Shown in pieces: positions 1 through 7,041 of a stretch of 14,320 nucleotides of DNA. Source of the stretch: JANNAT01 sp043766915 (lineage in GTDB: Bacteria; Pseudomonadota; Alphaproteobacteria; Rhodobacterales; Rhodobacteraceae); contig JAYUHO010000147.1 of the NCBI GenBank assembly GCA_043766915.1, positions 1 to 14,320 on the forward strand, given 5' to 3'. Numbering within the stretch: position 1 is the stretch's first letter; every line of letters starts with the position of its first letter. The notes under the pieces were generated by a model. It saw only the letters and a program-made list of their open reading frames with translations, had not been told where the DNA came from and ran no database searches. Made by a program: the position numbers and the translations under genes.

Positions 1-945
1 ATCGCATCCCATCCTTTGATAAAGCGCTCGGAATACGTTGATCGACTGCGGCTTGCCTGAACCGTCCTCGGTCCTGCTGCGTTGAGGATAGACATACACC
101 GGGTCAAGTCCGCGCATCTGCTCAAGGATGCGCAGAGCCTCCGGTGCAAGGGGCACGATATGGGTCCGCCCGGTCTTCATTCGTCTGGCCGGGATGGTCC
201 AGAGATTGCCCTTGAACTCGTCCCACTGGGCGTCTCTTGCTTCCCCCGACCGGACGGCGGTTAGGATAATGAATTGCAGGGTCCGCGCCGATACGCCGTC
301 CCGCTCATTGAGAGACTCGTAGAAGGCCGGGAGGTCGGCCCACGGCATGGCTGCAAGGTGTGTCGGGTTGCGTGCTTGCGGCTTCAATGCGCGCTTGATA
401 CCGCGTGCAGGGTTTTCGGGGCCATAGTGGCCTTCCGCCCGCGCCCAATCGAAAACTGCCTCGATCCGCTGCTTGATCTTCCGGGCAGTCTCGTGGGTGT
501 TGATCCAAATCGGTTCCAGCGCCTTGCGCACGTCTACGACACCAACTGTGCAGATCAAGCGATCCCCGAACGCGGGAAAGACGTGTTTCTTCATGCCAGC
601 CAACCACTGCGCTGCATGCTTTTCGCTGCTGAACGATTGCGCGACCAATCTGTGATATTCGATGGTCGCGTCTTCAAAGGTGATCGTCGCGGCGTTTCGA
701 GTGGCGTAAGGGTCGCCGCCCTCTCGGGCAACCTTGCGCCATTCACGGGCTTTGTCCCGTGCCTCGGATAGCGACACGAGGTCGGCAGAACCTATGCCAA
801 GGTCGCGGCGCTTCCCTTGAACTACGGTCTTTAGAATCCAAGACTTTGAACCAGACAGCTTTACTGATAGGTAGAGACCGTCGCTGTCTCCATAGAATCC
901 GGGTCCTTTTAGGGTCTCGACACGGCGGGCAGAAAGCTTCGACAT
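1..945 (-). CDS. P4-type tyrosine recombinase (integrase), 3' end outside window
   Basis: Site-specific recombinase that would integrate and excise a genomic island or prophage. The 315 visible codons read without a stop to the window edge. The N-terminal part (about residues 1-75; KLSARRVETLKGPGFYGD, then SGSKSWILKTVVQGKRRDLG) resembles the arm-binding DUF4102 domain of P4-like integrases. Residues about 87-190 form the core-binding SAM-like domain (HVFPAFGDRLICTVG, ending in NPARGIKRALKP). The catalytic domain begins near 205 with the first active-site arginine R232 in ILTAVRSGEARDAQW and a beta-hairpin lysine candidate K257 in RMKTGRTHIVPL. The HxxR box and the nucleophilic tyrosine lie beyond position 1, so activity cannot be judged. 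I chose ATG at 945 because GGAGG lies 5 bases before it. The frame stays open upstream to a stop at 1096-1098, and an alternative ATG at 963 has a weaker site. Family assignment is strong; which element it moves is unknown. Confidence 0.93.
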   Translation of the reverse strand, partial: MSKLSARRVETLKGPGFYGDSDGLYLSVKLSGSKSWILKTVVQGKRRDLGIGSADLVSLSEARDKAREWRKVAREGGDPYATRNAATITFEDATIEYHRLVAQSFSSEKHAAQWLAGMKKHVFPAFGDRLICTVGVVDVRKALEPIWINTHETARKIKQRIEAVFDWARAEGHYGPENPARGIKRALKPQARNPTHLAAMPWADLPAFYESLNERDGVSARTLQFIILTAVRSGEARDAQWDEFKGNLWTIPARRMKTGRTHIVPLAPEALRILEQMRGLDPVYVYPQRSRTEDGSGKPQSINVFRALYQRMGCD

Positions 946-1122
946 ACCATCCTCCAACAACATCCCTACCAACAGTGAGTGCTGGAACGGGTCGGTTTTC
1001 GTGGTATTCAGCGGGAAGCTTTCCGTCAAATAGTCTTTGAAAATCAGGAGATTAAAGTAACGAATGGGGTTGGGGAGGAAGGTGTTCCCCCGGCCCTACG
1101 GGCTGCCAGTTTTCCCTGACCT
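946..1122. other. Intergenic gap between integrase and diguanylate cyclase
   Basis: No gene recognised. The gap holds the integrase ribosome-binding site (951-955) and short inverted repeats, GGGGA/TCCCC at 1072-1076 and 1086-1090, and GCCC/GGGC at 1093-1096 and 1100-1103. These could end the cyclase transcript, but no T-run follows on the minus strand. Since the integrase start faces this gap, an attachment site could lie here, but no tRNA or other target gene is visible. Confidence 0.35.
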
Positions 1123-2127
1123 TCATGCAAGGCGACGGTCGTCGCAATTCGGGGCGAAAAATTGCGCTTGCCCGCGACCTGCGTGTTTTGAAGCGTAAAG
1201 CGCGTGATCGGCATCACTTAACATCCGGTCGGCATCAGGACGGTCGTAATGGGTGGATACTGTCAGGCCGATAGAGGCGGATATCCGGCAGGGGATGCCA
1301 TTAAAATCAATCGGTTGGGTCAGTTTTTCGATGATCCGGCGCGCGATCTGGGCCAATTTTGCAACCTCCTGCAGGCCCGGCAACACCACGACAAATTCAT
1401 CGCCCCCCACGCGCGCGACAGTGTCAGCGATGCGTGTTTCGGCCAGCAAAACCCCCGCCACGGCGCGCAGTACGTGATCGCCCGCCGCGTGGCCGCGGGT
1501 GTCATTGACCTGTTTGAAGAAATCCAGATCAATATGCATCAGGCCAAATCCCATGCCTTGTGCGATCAGCCCCCCCAGGCTGGCATCCAAGGCGCGGCGG
1601 TTGCGCAGTCCCGTCAGTGTATCGCTAAGTGCTTGTTCTTCGGCGGCCTGTTTTGCGCCGTGCAGCCGCAGGTTCAGGTTGCGCAATTCCGCCATGACGG
1701 CCGCCTTTGCCTCTACCAGATACAGCATTTCCACCGCCAGATCGGTGGGGGCGAAATCGGCATCGGTCAGGGCGTGATGGCGCACCGCCTCTATCACGCC
1801 AATGCCAAACGAGAGGTTGATCAATATCCCGCCGCCTTGGATCGGCACTGCCAAGCCGCGCAGCGTGATCGCGTGAGCGCCAACTGGTGCCACATGCAGA
1901 CGGTCGCCCATGTGATCGGTCAGATCGGCAACCGACCCAATGTCGGCGGGGCGTCGAAATTGGAGAAGGTCGAAAAAATTGCGACCGACGGCGGCGGGTT
2001 TGGGCAGCAGTTGCGCCAATGTCGGGCCAATCGCCGTGATAATCCCTGCATCATCCATCGACACAAACATCGGCATCAACCGGGACAACACAGCGGGTCG
2101 TAACGACAGGGTTGCGGCATGCGGCAT
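1123..2127 (-). CDS. hnoC: HNOBA-GGDEF diguanylate cyclase, partner of the H-NOX sensor
   Basis: Predicted to make cyclic-di-GMP from two GTP in the cytoplasm under control of the neighbouring H-NOX protein. Of its 334 residues, about 10-150 resemble the heme-NO-binding-associated (HNOBA) PAS-like domain (FVSMDDAGIITAIGPTLAQLL, with ITLRGLAVPI and LAVEMLYLVEAKAAVMAELRN leading into a short helix). The GGDEF domain covers about 165-325. The active-site motif GGDEF is at 241-245, HIDLDFFKQVND with its metal-binding Asp is at 199-209, and SDADHALYASK is at 305-314. An inhibitory I-site, R232-I-A-D235, sits exactly five residues before GGDEF, so product feedback is expected. The start codon shares one base with the stop of the H-NOX gene (TAATG), so the two are translationally coupled. 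The domain calls are firm; the name hnoC follows the roseobacter H-NOX/cyclase pair and the functional link to NO is inferred. Confidence 0.9.
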   Translation of the reverse strand: MPHAATLSLRPAVLSRLMPMFVSMDDAGIITAIGPTLAQLLPKPAAVGRNFFDLLQFRRPADIGSVADLTDHMGDRLHVAPVGAHAITLRGLAVPIQGGGILINLSFGIGVIEAVRHHALTDADFAPTDLAVEMLYLVEAKAAVMAELRNLNLRLHGAKQAAEEQALSDTLTGLRNRRALDASLGGLIAQGMGFGLMHIDLDFFKQVNDTRGHAAGDHVLRAVAGVLLAETRIADTVARVGGDEFVVVLPGLQEVAKLAQIARRIIEKLTQPIDFNGIPCRISASIGLTVSTHYDRPDADRMLSDADHALYASKHAGRGQAQFFAPNCDDRRLA

Positions 2128-2729
2128 TACGCATGCTCCGGCAAGGTCAGGTCGAACCTGCGCCCGGCACTGTGGCGGTGATCCAAAAGCTGGATGCCGA
2201 TCTTCTCATAGATATGGCCGTCCCGCGCCGTGGTTCCCGCATGATCCAGCAGCACCAGCGCGCCGTAATCATCGGCCATCGCCCGCAGCAACCCCATGAT
2301 CACGTGGCCAATCCCTGGCAGCATCACCGAACAGTGCAGATAAAACTCACCGTCCCCCTGATCGACCAACCGCAACTTGGGCAAATCGAGATCAGGCAGG
2401 GCCAGATGGCCTCGGTCTGGCAGATCGTCCAGAGAATGCAAAAAGTCAACGAAATCAACGCCGCCAAACCGCAGCAACCGGCGCAGGGATTCAGTATTGG
2501 GATGCGATACAAGGTAAGTGCCCAGATCTTCCAACACCGTTTCGCGCGGGCGCCGCAAGATGTCTGCCGCCGCCGCGATCACTGCGGTGGTCAGGGGGGC
2601 ATCATAGACCAGCAGCGCCTCAAAGCTGTCAAAGTTCAGCCTTGCGTCGCGGGCGACCTGCGCCCAGATCGCTGGCCCATAGGTATCGCGCAGAAAACAC
2701 TGGATGGATCGGTTGATAAGGCCGTGCAT
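2127..2729 (-). CDS. hnoX: H-NOX heme nitric-oxide sensor
   Basis: A 200-residue stand-alone H-NOX domain, the usual size, starting MHGLINRSIQCFLRDTYG as the family does. H-NOX proteins bind heme and sense NO, passing the signal to a partner encoded in the same operon, here the cyclase. The likely proximal heme ligand is H76 in YLVSHPNTE, followed by RRLLRFGG and FLHSLDDLPDR, then the conserved MGLLRAMADDYGALVLL near 145-161. The heme-propionate motif YxSxR is not canonical: the aligned stretch reads H132-C-S134-V-M136, keeping the serine but replacing Tyr and Arg. This may be a lineage feature, since I expect roseobacter H-NOX proteins to be divergent here, or it may change heme affinity. 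It is preceded by a 156-base gap after the pirin gene, on the same strand, containing palindromes. Family call is firm. Confidence 0.93.
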   Translation of the reverse strand: MHGLINRSIQCFLRDTYGPAIWAQVARDARLNFDSFEALLVYDAPLTTAVIAAAADILRRPRETVLEDLGTYLVSHPNTESLRRLLRFGGVDFVDFLHSLDDLPDRGHLALPDLDLPKLRLVDQGDGEFYLHCSVMLPGIGHVIMGLLRAMADDYGALVLLDHAGTTARDGHIYEKIGIQLLDHRHSAGRRFDLTLPEHA

Positions 2730-2793
2730 GTCGGGTCCGTTTGGGATGATTCCCCTACAGCCTACGCCCGCGCGGTTAAGAATTGTTCAACAC

Positions 2794-2805
2794 TGCAATT
2801 TTGCA
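2794..2805. promoter_or_regulatory. Short palindrome TGCAA-TT-TTGCA upstream of hnoX
   Basis: Perfect 5+2+5 palindrome in the gap upstream of the H-NOX gene, 65-76 bases before its start. It sits where an operator could lie. It does not match an FNR/NnrR box (TTGAT-N4-ATCAA). The role is inferred from position and symmetry only. Confidence 0.3.
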
Positions 2806-2816
2806 CTCAGCAGCTT

Positions 2817-2860
2817 GGGCGGGCCCAACTTTTTCGCATTTTGCTGCCTTATACCCGCCC
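2817..2860. repeat. Inverted repeat GGGCGGG/CCCGCCC between pirin and hnoX
   Basis: Arms GGGCGGG (2817-2823) and CCCGCCC (2854-2860) are separated by 30 bases. It lies 26 bases past the pirin stop, so it could stop or slow transcription from pirin. No T-run follows on the minus strand, so a classical intrinsic terminator is not supported. Confidence 0.35.
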
Positions 2861-2885
2861 GCACCGCAGGTTCTGCGATCAGACC

Positions 2886-3797
2886 CTAATGCGCGGGCTT
2901 GATGAAAGAGCCGTTGCGCAATTCTGCCATTGCCTGCTGCAACTCGGCTTGGGTGTTCATCACAATAGGCCCATGCCAGGCGACGGGTTCCTGAATGGGC
3001 GCACCAGAAATCAGCAGAAAACGGATGCCATCCGGACCCGCCTGCACCGTCACTTCGTTACCCTTGCCGAATTCGATCAGCGTGCGGTTGCCCGACAGAT
3101 CGCGGATGTTGACTTCCATGTCGCGCAGTTCTTTTTCCAACAGCACCCCGCGCGGGGTGGCGGCATCGCGGAAGTTTCCGGCTCCCTCAAACACATAGGC
3201 AAAGGCGTGCCGCCAGGTATCAACTTTGAAGGTCTTGCGGCGTTCGGGTGGGACGTAGACATCAAGAAACTGCGGATCGGCGGCAATGCCGTCAACCGGG
3301 CCGGTTTTGCCCCAGAAATTGCCAACGACCACCTTCACGATGGTGCCGTCATCGTCCATGATCTCGGGCACTTCGGTGCCACGCACGTCTTGGTAACGGG
3401 GGGGCGTCATTTTCAGATCACGCGGCAGGTTGGCCCACAACTGAAACCCATGCATCTGGCCGCGCGCGTTTCCTTTCGGCATTTCCTGGTGCAAAATACC
3501 CGAACCGGCGGTCATCCATTGCACATCTCCGCCGCGCAACGTGCCGCGATTGCCAAGGCTGTCGCCGTGATCAACCGAGCCTGCCAACACATAGGTGATG
3601 GTTTCAATGCCGCGGTGCGGGTGCCACGGAAACCCTGCCGCATAATCGCGCGGGGCGTCACCGCGAAAATCGTCGAACAGCAAAAACGGGTCCATCCGGG
3701 TGGGATCGCCAAAGCCAAAGGCGCGGTGCAGATGCACGCCGGCCCCTTCCATGGTGGGTTGGGCAAGCGATTGGGCGGCTACGGGACGGATCGACAT
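2886..3797 (-). CDS. Pirin family protein (bicupin)
   Basis: A 303-residue bicupin of the pirin family, full length. Pirins are iron-binding cupins; some bacterial members act as quercetin 2,3-dioxygenases and others as redox-linked regulators, and the substrate here cannot be told. The metal ligands are present in the N-terminal cupin: H59 and H61 in WHPHRGIETITYVLAG, H103 and E105 in MTAGSGILHQE, matching the HxH...HxE pattern of human pirin (H56, H58, H101, E103). The C-terminal cupin covers about residues 175-285 (FLDVYVPPERRKTF ... LISGAPIQEPVAWHGPIVMN). I chose ATG at 3797 (MSIRPVAAQ) with AGGTG upstream. The frame is open a further 51 codons to 3950, but that stretch overlaps a large hairpin and the end of the next gene. 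It lies on the same strand as hnoX, but 156 bases separate them. Confidence 0.93.
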   Translation of the reverse strand: MSIRPVAAQSLAQPTMEGAGVHLHRAFGFGDPTRMDPFLLFDDFRGDAPRDYAAGFPWHPHRGIETITYVLAGSVDHGDSLGNRGTLRGGDVQWMTAGSGILHQEMPKGNARGQMHGFQLWANLPRDLKMTPPRYQDVRGTEVPEIMDDDGTIVKVVVGNFWGKTGPVDGIAADPQFLDVYVPPERRKTFKVDTWRHAFAYVFEGAGNFRDAATPRGVLLEKELRDMEVNIRDLSGNRTLIEFGKGNEVTVQAGPDGIRFLLISGAPIQEPVAWHGPIVMNTQAELQQAMAELRNGSFIKPAH

Positions 3798-3867
3798 TTG
3801 CGGCACCTGTTTTGCTGACTTGGGCAAAAATAGGCAGGCGAGGCCAAGCTGACAAGACGTTAATGCA

Positions 3868-3902
3868 ACAGGGTCTTTGTGCGCAAATGCACAAAGCCCT
3901 GT
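3868..3902. terminator. Strong hairpin after the TadE gene, possible terminator
   Basis: Fourteen base pairs with one bulged T: ACAGGG (3868-3873) and CTTTGTGC (3875-3882) pair with GCACAAAG (3889-3896) and CCCTGT (3897-3902) around the loop GCAAAT. It lies 32 bases past the last gene of the TadE/VWA cluster and 71 bases before the pirin start. It could end that operon, but the minus strand continues TGCATTAACG with no T-run, so it could instead be a Rho-linked 3' end structure or an operator for pirin. Confidence 0.55.
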
Positions 3903-3933
3903 CATTACGTATAGAGCGGTGCTTCGAACTCTT

Positions 3934-4500
3934 TTATGAACAGACCACACCGACCAGACAAATCCGCGGCAAAACCCGCGGACGGGTGATGATGAATTGT
4001 TTGAACACTTCGTCGGTCAGTCCCACATTGAAAGCAGGCTTATAGTAAACCTCTGTTTCCACCAAAACCACAGTGTCGCCGTCGGCCATGTTCGGGATGC
4101 GCGATTTCATCAGTTGCAGTGACGTTGTGGTCAGCGGCACCATCGCATTGTCTGGCGAGCGGGACCATTCCACTTTGAATTTCGAGTCGACGGCAGACCA
4201 GGAAATGCTGGTGACACGGATTTTCACGACCTGATCGTGGTCGATCAGATAGCGCATCGTGTTACGCAAGCCGGGGATATAACTGGCGGGCAAGCCTGTT
4301 GTCGAGGGGTCGCGTGAAATGACATCTGCGATCGTGTAGGCAGCTTTTTGGGCGGCATTTACCGACCGAAACGCATCCCAATACACAAACAGGGCAAGGT
4401 AGGCCCACAGCATCATCGGCAGTACGATCACGGCTTCGGCCACAATCGTGCCGTTCTCATCACGGCCAAACCGACGCATTATCTCCATGGCGGAACGCAT
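3934..4500 (-). CDS. TadE-like pseudopilin (second of pair)
   Basis: A 188-residue membrane protein of the TadE/TadG type. The N-terminus has a positive stretch (IMRRFGRDENG) then a prepilin-like site G17-TIVA-E22 and one hydrophobic helix, about residues 18-40 (AEAVIVLPMMLWAYLALFVYW). Such proteins are cut after the glycine by a prepilin peptidase and take part in assembling Flp/Tad pili or related surface structures. The rest is a periplasmic domain without a recognised catalytic motif. I chose ATG at 4500 because AAGGAG lies 6 bases before it; an upstream in-frame ATG at 4530 lies inside the preceding gene and has no such site. The Shine-Dalgarno overlaps the stop codon of the upstream TadE gene (TAAGGAG), 10 bases apart, so they are one transcript. 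The last residues (LPRICLVGVVCS) are encoded over a stable hairpin. Confidence 0.85.
   Translation of the reverse strand: MRSAMEIMRRFGRDENGTIVAEAVIVLPMMLWAYLALFVYWDAFRSVNAAQKAAYTIADVISRDPSTTGLPASYIPGLRNTMRYLIDHDQVVKIRVTSISWSAVDSKFKVEWSRSPDNAMVPLTTTSLQLMKSRIPNMADGDTVVLVETEVYYKPAFNVGLTDEVFKQFIITRPRVLPRICLVGVVCS
3963..3982 (-). repeat. Hairpin inside the 3' end of the TadE gene
   Basis: Perfect 7-base arms TCCGCGG and CCGCGGA around a 6-base loop, followed on the minus strand by TTTGTCTGG. It lies within the last 17 codons of the TadE gene. It resembles a weak terminator overlapping the gene end; it may stabilise the 3' end of the message. Confidence 0.4.
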
Positions 4501-4510
4501 TTTCGTCTCC

Positions 4511-5047
4511 TTAATTCGGTTCGACAGCAAAGGCGGAAGCCACGACCAGACTGTAACCGCCCGTGCTGTCGCTGGCGACTTTCATGCCAAAGCTCGACGT
4601 TGGAAACATCATTTTCTGCCGCACGCAAACACGCACCAGCATCAGATCGTTTGGCAACGGTGACGTAAATTTGTCATCCGGGATCAATATGTCTTCATCA
4701 CGCGTGATGCAGCCGACCGCCGCTGAGGGGAAAGCCCAGGTTGAAGCGCTGATGCGGGTCAGTTCAACAACTGTGTTGGCTTCACAGTCTTTGATGATTG
4801 AGGTGTGCCTGCAAATCTCTTTCTTCAGCTTTACGGCATTCGGCAACGTCATGTGGCCCAACCGCAGTTCGCGGATAGAGATATCGACCGCCTGTTCGAT
4901 CATGATCGACCGCGTCATCAACAATCCGCTTTCGAACGATGCCATAAAGATCGTCATCAGCACAGGCACAGCCATCACAAATTCGATCGAGGCCGTCCCG
5001 TCTTCGCGGCGAAACCCGCGGGCCAGCCGTTTCATGAATTGCATCAT
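4511..5047 (-). CDS. TadE-like pseudopilin (first of pair)
   Basis: A 178-residue TadE-family protein. As in its neighbour, a basic N-terminus (MKRLARGFRRED) precedes a prepilin-like site with glycine at 17 and glutamate at 22 (GTASIE), then a hydrophobic helix, about residues 22-45 (FVMAVPVLMTIFMASFESGLL). The external part holds four cysteines (C79, C88, C113, C141), which could form disulfides in the periplasm. The start ATG overlaps the stop of the upstream VWA gene by four bases (ATGA), so translation is coupled; a second ATG follows at once. The weak ribosome-binding signal fits coupling. Likely role: minor pseudopilin or adaptor in a Tad-like surface assembly. No other function is visible. 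Confidence 0.85.
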   Translation of the reverse strand: MMQFMKRLARGFRREDGTASIEFVMAVPVLMTIFMASFESGLLMTRSIMIEQAVDISIRELRLGHMTLPNAVKLKKEICRHTSIIKDCEANTVVELTRISASTWAFPSAAVGCITRDEDILIPDDKFTSPLPNDLMLVRVCVRQKMMFPTSSFGMKVASDSTGGYSLVVASAFAVEPN

Positions 5048-6702
5048 TGGGTCAACCTTAACTGGCTGATGTTGCTGGCAATAGAGCGGAATGCCGTGCG
5101 AATTTGCAGGCCGGTCGCGTTATAGTAATGTGATGCTGAGGTAGCGCAGTTTTTGATCTGAGTTTGTCCGTTTGCAGGGGCTTCAAAGGCAATCCCATAT
5201 ATCAAGACAGCATTTGTCTTTGCCTGAGTGCAGATGGTCTGCAGTTGTGCGTCCATAGTTCCCGTTGGCGTCAGGCTGCGAAAGGCAGTCATGGCGTTGT
5301 TATAAGCAGTGTTGCGGGCTGTGCTGTTGCTGCCACCCAACGCCCGGCCATAGAACTGCCAAGCCACAAAACTAAGCCGCATGTTTGTCCAAACTTCTGG
5401 CCAGGTTTGCGCAACGGACGTGCCACTGTTGGTGGCGTTGGTCCATGGCTGCGCTTGCCAGGTGCCCAGATGCGGCACCCAGTATTGGTTGGGTGCTGTT
5501 ACACCGGAATGAAAGATCGAAAAGTAACCATCTGACGTGCTGCGCCGAATGGGCGATACACCGCTTTTGTAGCCAGCATTCACGCGCTCTTCAGCAAAAT
5601 GTTCGCCATCCGTCATCAGCACGATGATTTTGATTGCCTCGTTGTCGGTGTATTCAAAGGGACGTCCGGCTAGGGTAACAGGCATCAGGTATGCCGTCTG
5701 ATATTCATTGTAGAGCCCGCGTAGGGACGGGTCCATCAGCGCGACACCCCATTTTAACCCGGCGTTGATCGATGTTGCGCCAATTGCCGACAGCGCTGCT
5801 ATCTTCGACTGCAAGTCGCTGATGTTTTGTTGCGGCATGGCTACAATGTTACCGGGGCGTGGCGGGCACCACAGGTTTGCACCATTCGGTGCGGCATAGT
5901 TGGTGTCGGTAATACTAATCCAGCTTAACGCAGTCGTCGTGCCGGAATAGGTGTCTGCGTTGGCCGTCATCGTCATCGGGGCCGTGCGCGACATTCCCGT
6001 ACCGCCGTAAACCGACGAGGAGAGGTCAAAGCAGTTCACGTTGGCAACGTTTGGGTTGTCGGTGAAATTGAACTTGTCACGCAGGGCGACGGGCAAGTTC
6101 ACCTGACCGTTGAACGGCACGATGCCGATCGAAATGCGCTTTTCGCTGTCGCTGGCCAGAACTGTGTTAACGAATTCGGTTGCTGCTGCTTTCAGGTTGG
6201 TCAGACGGCTGTTGTTGTTCATGGAACCGGACACATCCAACACCAGCATGATTTCCACGTTGGTGATGCGCTGTTCGGCCATCGACTTGCCCTTGGCATA
6301 CATTTCCTTCGTGCCTGTCAAATGCATGAACAGCGGTTCAGTATCAGCAGTGGCCGTGGCCATCACGTTGCGAAAGTTCAGCCCTTCGATCACCACAACG
6401 CTGGTCAGATATTGGGTCAGCTTTGCCTTATCAAAATAGTCGCGCACGACCGTTTCGCCTTTGATCCGTTGGTTCAGCGAGGCTGAGGCCAAGGTGGCGC
6501 GGTCAAGGGTGTTTTGCAGCGCGGTTCGCTTTGTTTCGAAGCGCATCATGTCAACCGCAAGGCCCCCCATCATCACCATCAGCATGAACAACGACATCGC
6601 AAAAATGCTGATATTGCCGTCTTGCCGGGCGAAAAAGGCCGTCACTTTGCACCGCAAGCTGCGGCGTGACAGGTTCTTTGCAACTGTATTCCCACGCGCC
6701 AT
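5044..6702 (-). CDS. VWA-domain TadG-like protein (paralog 1)
   Basis: A 552-residue membrane-anchored protein. Residues about 28-55 form the TadE/G-type N-terminal helix (DGNISIFAMSLFMLMVMMGG, then LAVDMMRFE), followed by the family stretch RTALQNTLDRATLASASLNQ. A von Willebrand factor A domain runs from about 148 to 550, with a full metal-site motif D156-VSGS-160 and a second acidic loop at TDGEH near 364-368. The long VWA domain carries a Trp-rich insertion (QYWVPHLGTWQAQPW). VWA domains bind protein partners through a metal ion; TadG-like members sit in Tad pilus loci and probably face the periplasm. I chose ATG at 6702 (MARGNTVAKN) with GGAG 7 bases upstream. The frame is open for 104 more codons to 7014, but those residues look random and have no homologous stretch in paralog 2. 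The gene is clearly related along its length to the gene at 7042-8679, ending SNISQLRLTQ against NNITQLKLTQ. Confidence 0.9.
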   Translation of the reverse strand: MARGNTVAKNLSRRSLRCKVTAFFARQDGNISIFAMSLFMLMVMMGGLAVDMMRFETKRTALQNTLDRATLASASLNQRIKGETVVRDYFDKAKLTQYLTSVVVIEGLNFRNVMATATADTEPLFMHLTGTKEMYAKGKSMAEQRITNVEIMLVLDVSGSMNNNSRLTNLKAAATEFVNTVLASDSEKRISIGIVPFNGQVNLPVALRDKFNFTDNPNVANVNCFDLSSSVYGGTGMSRTAPMTMTANADTYSGTTTALSWISITDTNYAAPNGANLWCPPRPGNIVAMPQQNISDLQSKIAALSAIGATSINAGLKWGVALMDPSLRGLYNEYQTAYLMPVTLAGRPFEYTDNEAIKIIVLMTDGEHFAEERVNAGYKSGVSPIRRSTSDGYFSIFHSGVTAPNQYWVPHLGTWQAQPWTNATNSGTSVAQTWPEVWTNMRLSFVAWQFYGRALGGSNSTARNTAYNNAMTAFRSLTPTGTMDAQLQTICTQAKTNAVLIYGIAFEAPANGQTQIKNCATSASHYYNATGLQIRTAFRSIASNISQLRLTQ

Positions 6703-6732
6703 AATCGTTCTCCACTTCCCCGCCGGGACAAG

Positions 6733-6747
6733 CCGCAATTGTTGCGG
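6733..6747. promoter_or_regulatory. Palindrome CCGCAATTGTTGCGG upstream of VWA paralog 1
   Basis: Perfect 6+3+6 palindrome lying 31-45 bases before the start codon of the VWA gene. Read on the minus strand it is CCGCAACAATTGCGG, which matches the palindrome at 8847-8861 at 13 of 15 positions, the two differences being a symmetric pair. Candidate regulator site, or a leader hairpin; inferred from repetition and position. Confidence 0.5.
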
Positions 6748-6750
6748 ATG

Positions 6751-6774
6751 CCTCGGTCCAAGGAAGACACTTCC
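6751..6774. promoter_or_regulatory. Two overlapping short palindromes next to 6733-6747
   Basis: CCTCGGTCCAAGG (6751-6763) is symmetric at five of six pairs, and GGAAG-ACA-CTTCC (6762-6774) is perfect at five pairs. They overlap by two bases and follow the 6733-6747 palindrome after three bases. The role is unknown. Confidence 0.35.
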
Positions 6775-7041
6775 AACGATAATATGCGGTGATACCTTGG
6801 GCAATTCTGTGGCGTCTGGCGGGACCATTAAGGATAGATCGTGGCGGAGCCGCTGGATTTGGAAACAGTAAAGCGGATCGGGGGTCTTGGTGGCGAAACG
6901 GGAAACAATCCGCTGCACCCACAAGGCCGATCTGCCCGGCGCGGTGTTTTGCACCAAAGGCAGACCGTCGTGAATTCGAATCGCTTTTGTGGTCCATGAC
7001 GATACCGTTTCCAACCGGAAAAAAGCGCGATAAATTCGGGC

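Larger units (their letters stand above)
6703..7041. other. 339-base interval between the two VWA genes
   Basis: No convincing gene. The minus strand is open in the frame of the downstream VWA gene, but the reading has no family resemblance. The half nearest that gene contains a cluster of palindromes (6733-6774), reported separately, and is probably its leader or promoter. The rest (about 6780-7041) shows no strong hairpin or T-run after the upstream VWA stop, so read-through into the downstream gene is possible. Confidence 0.6.

Noticed and set aside
946..1122. A tRNA gene or tRNA fragment as the integrase target
   Set aside because: I could not fold a cloverleaf or recognise a T-arm with confidence; only short inverted repeats are present.
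1249..2103. Plus-strand open frame opposite the diguanylate cyclase
   Set aside because: It is antisense to a clear GGDEF gene and has a Gln/His-rich composition with no motif.
2112..3818. Very long plus-strand open frame (568 codons) across hnoX and pirin
   Set aside because: It lies antisense to two well-supported genes, is rich in His/Gln/Arg without any family motif, and is the kind of antisense opening common opposite GC-rich codons.
3798..3950. N-terminal extension of pirin to 3950
   Set aside because: It would overlap the TadE gene and run through a strong hairpin; pirin family length and motif spacing fit the start at 3797.
6703..7014. N-terminal extension of VWA paralog 1 up to an ATG at 7014
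   Set aside because: Paralog 2 starts directly at the matching basic region, the extension shows no motif, and ATG 6702 has a good ribosome-binding site. The extension also covers the palindrome cluster.
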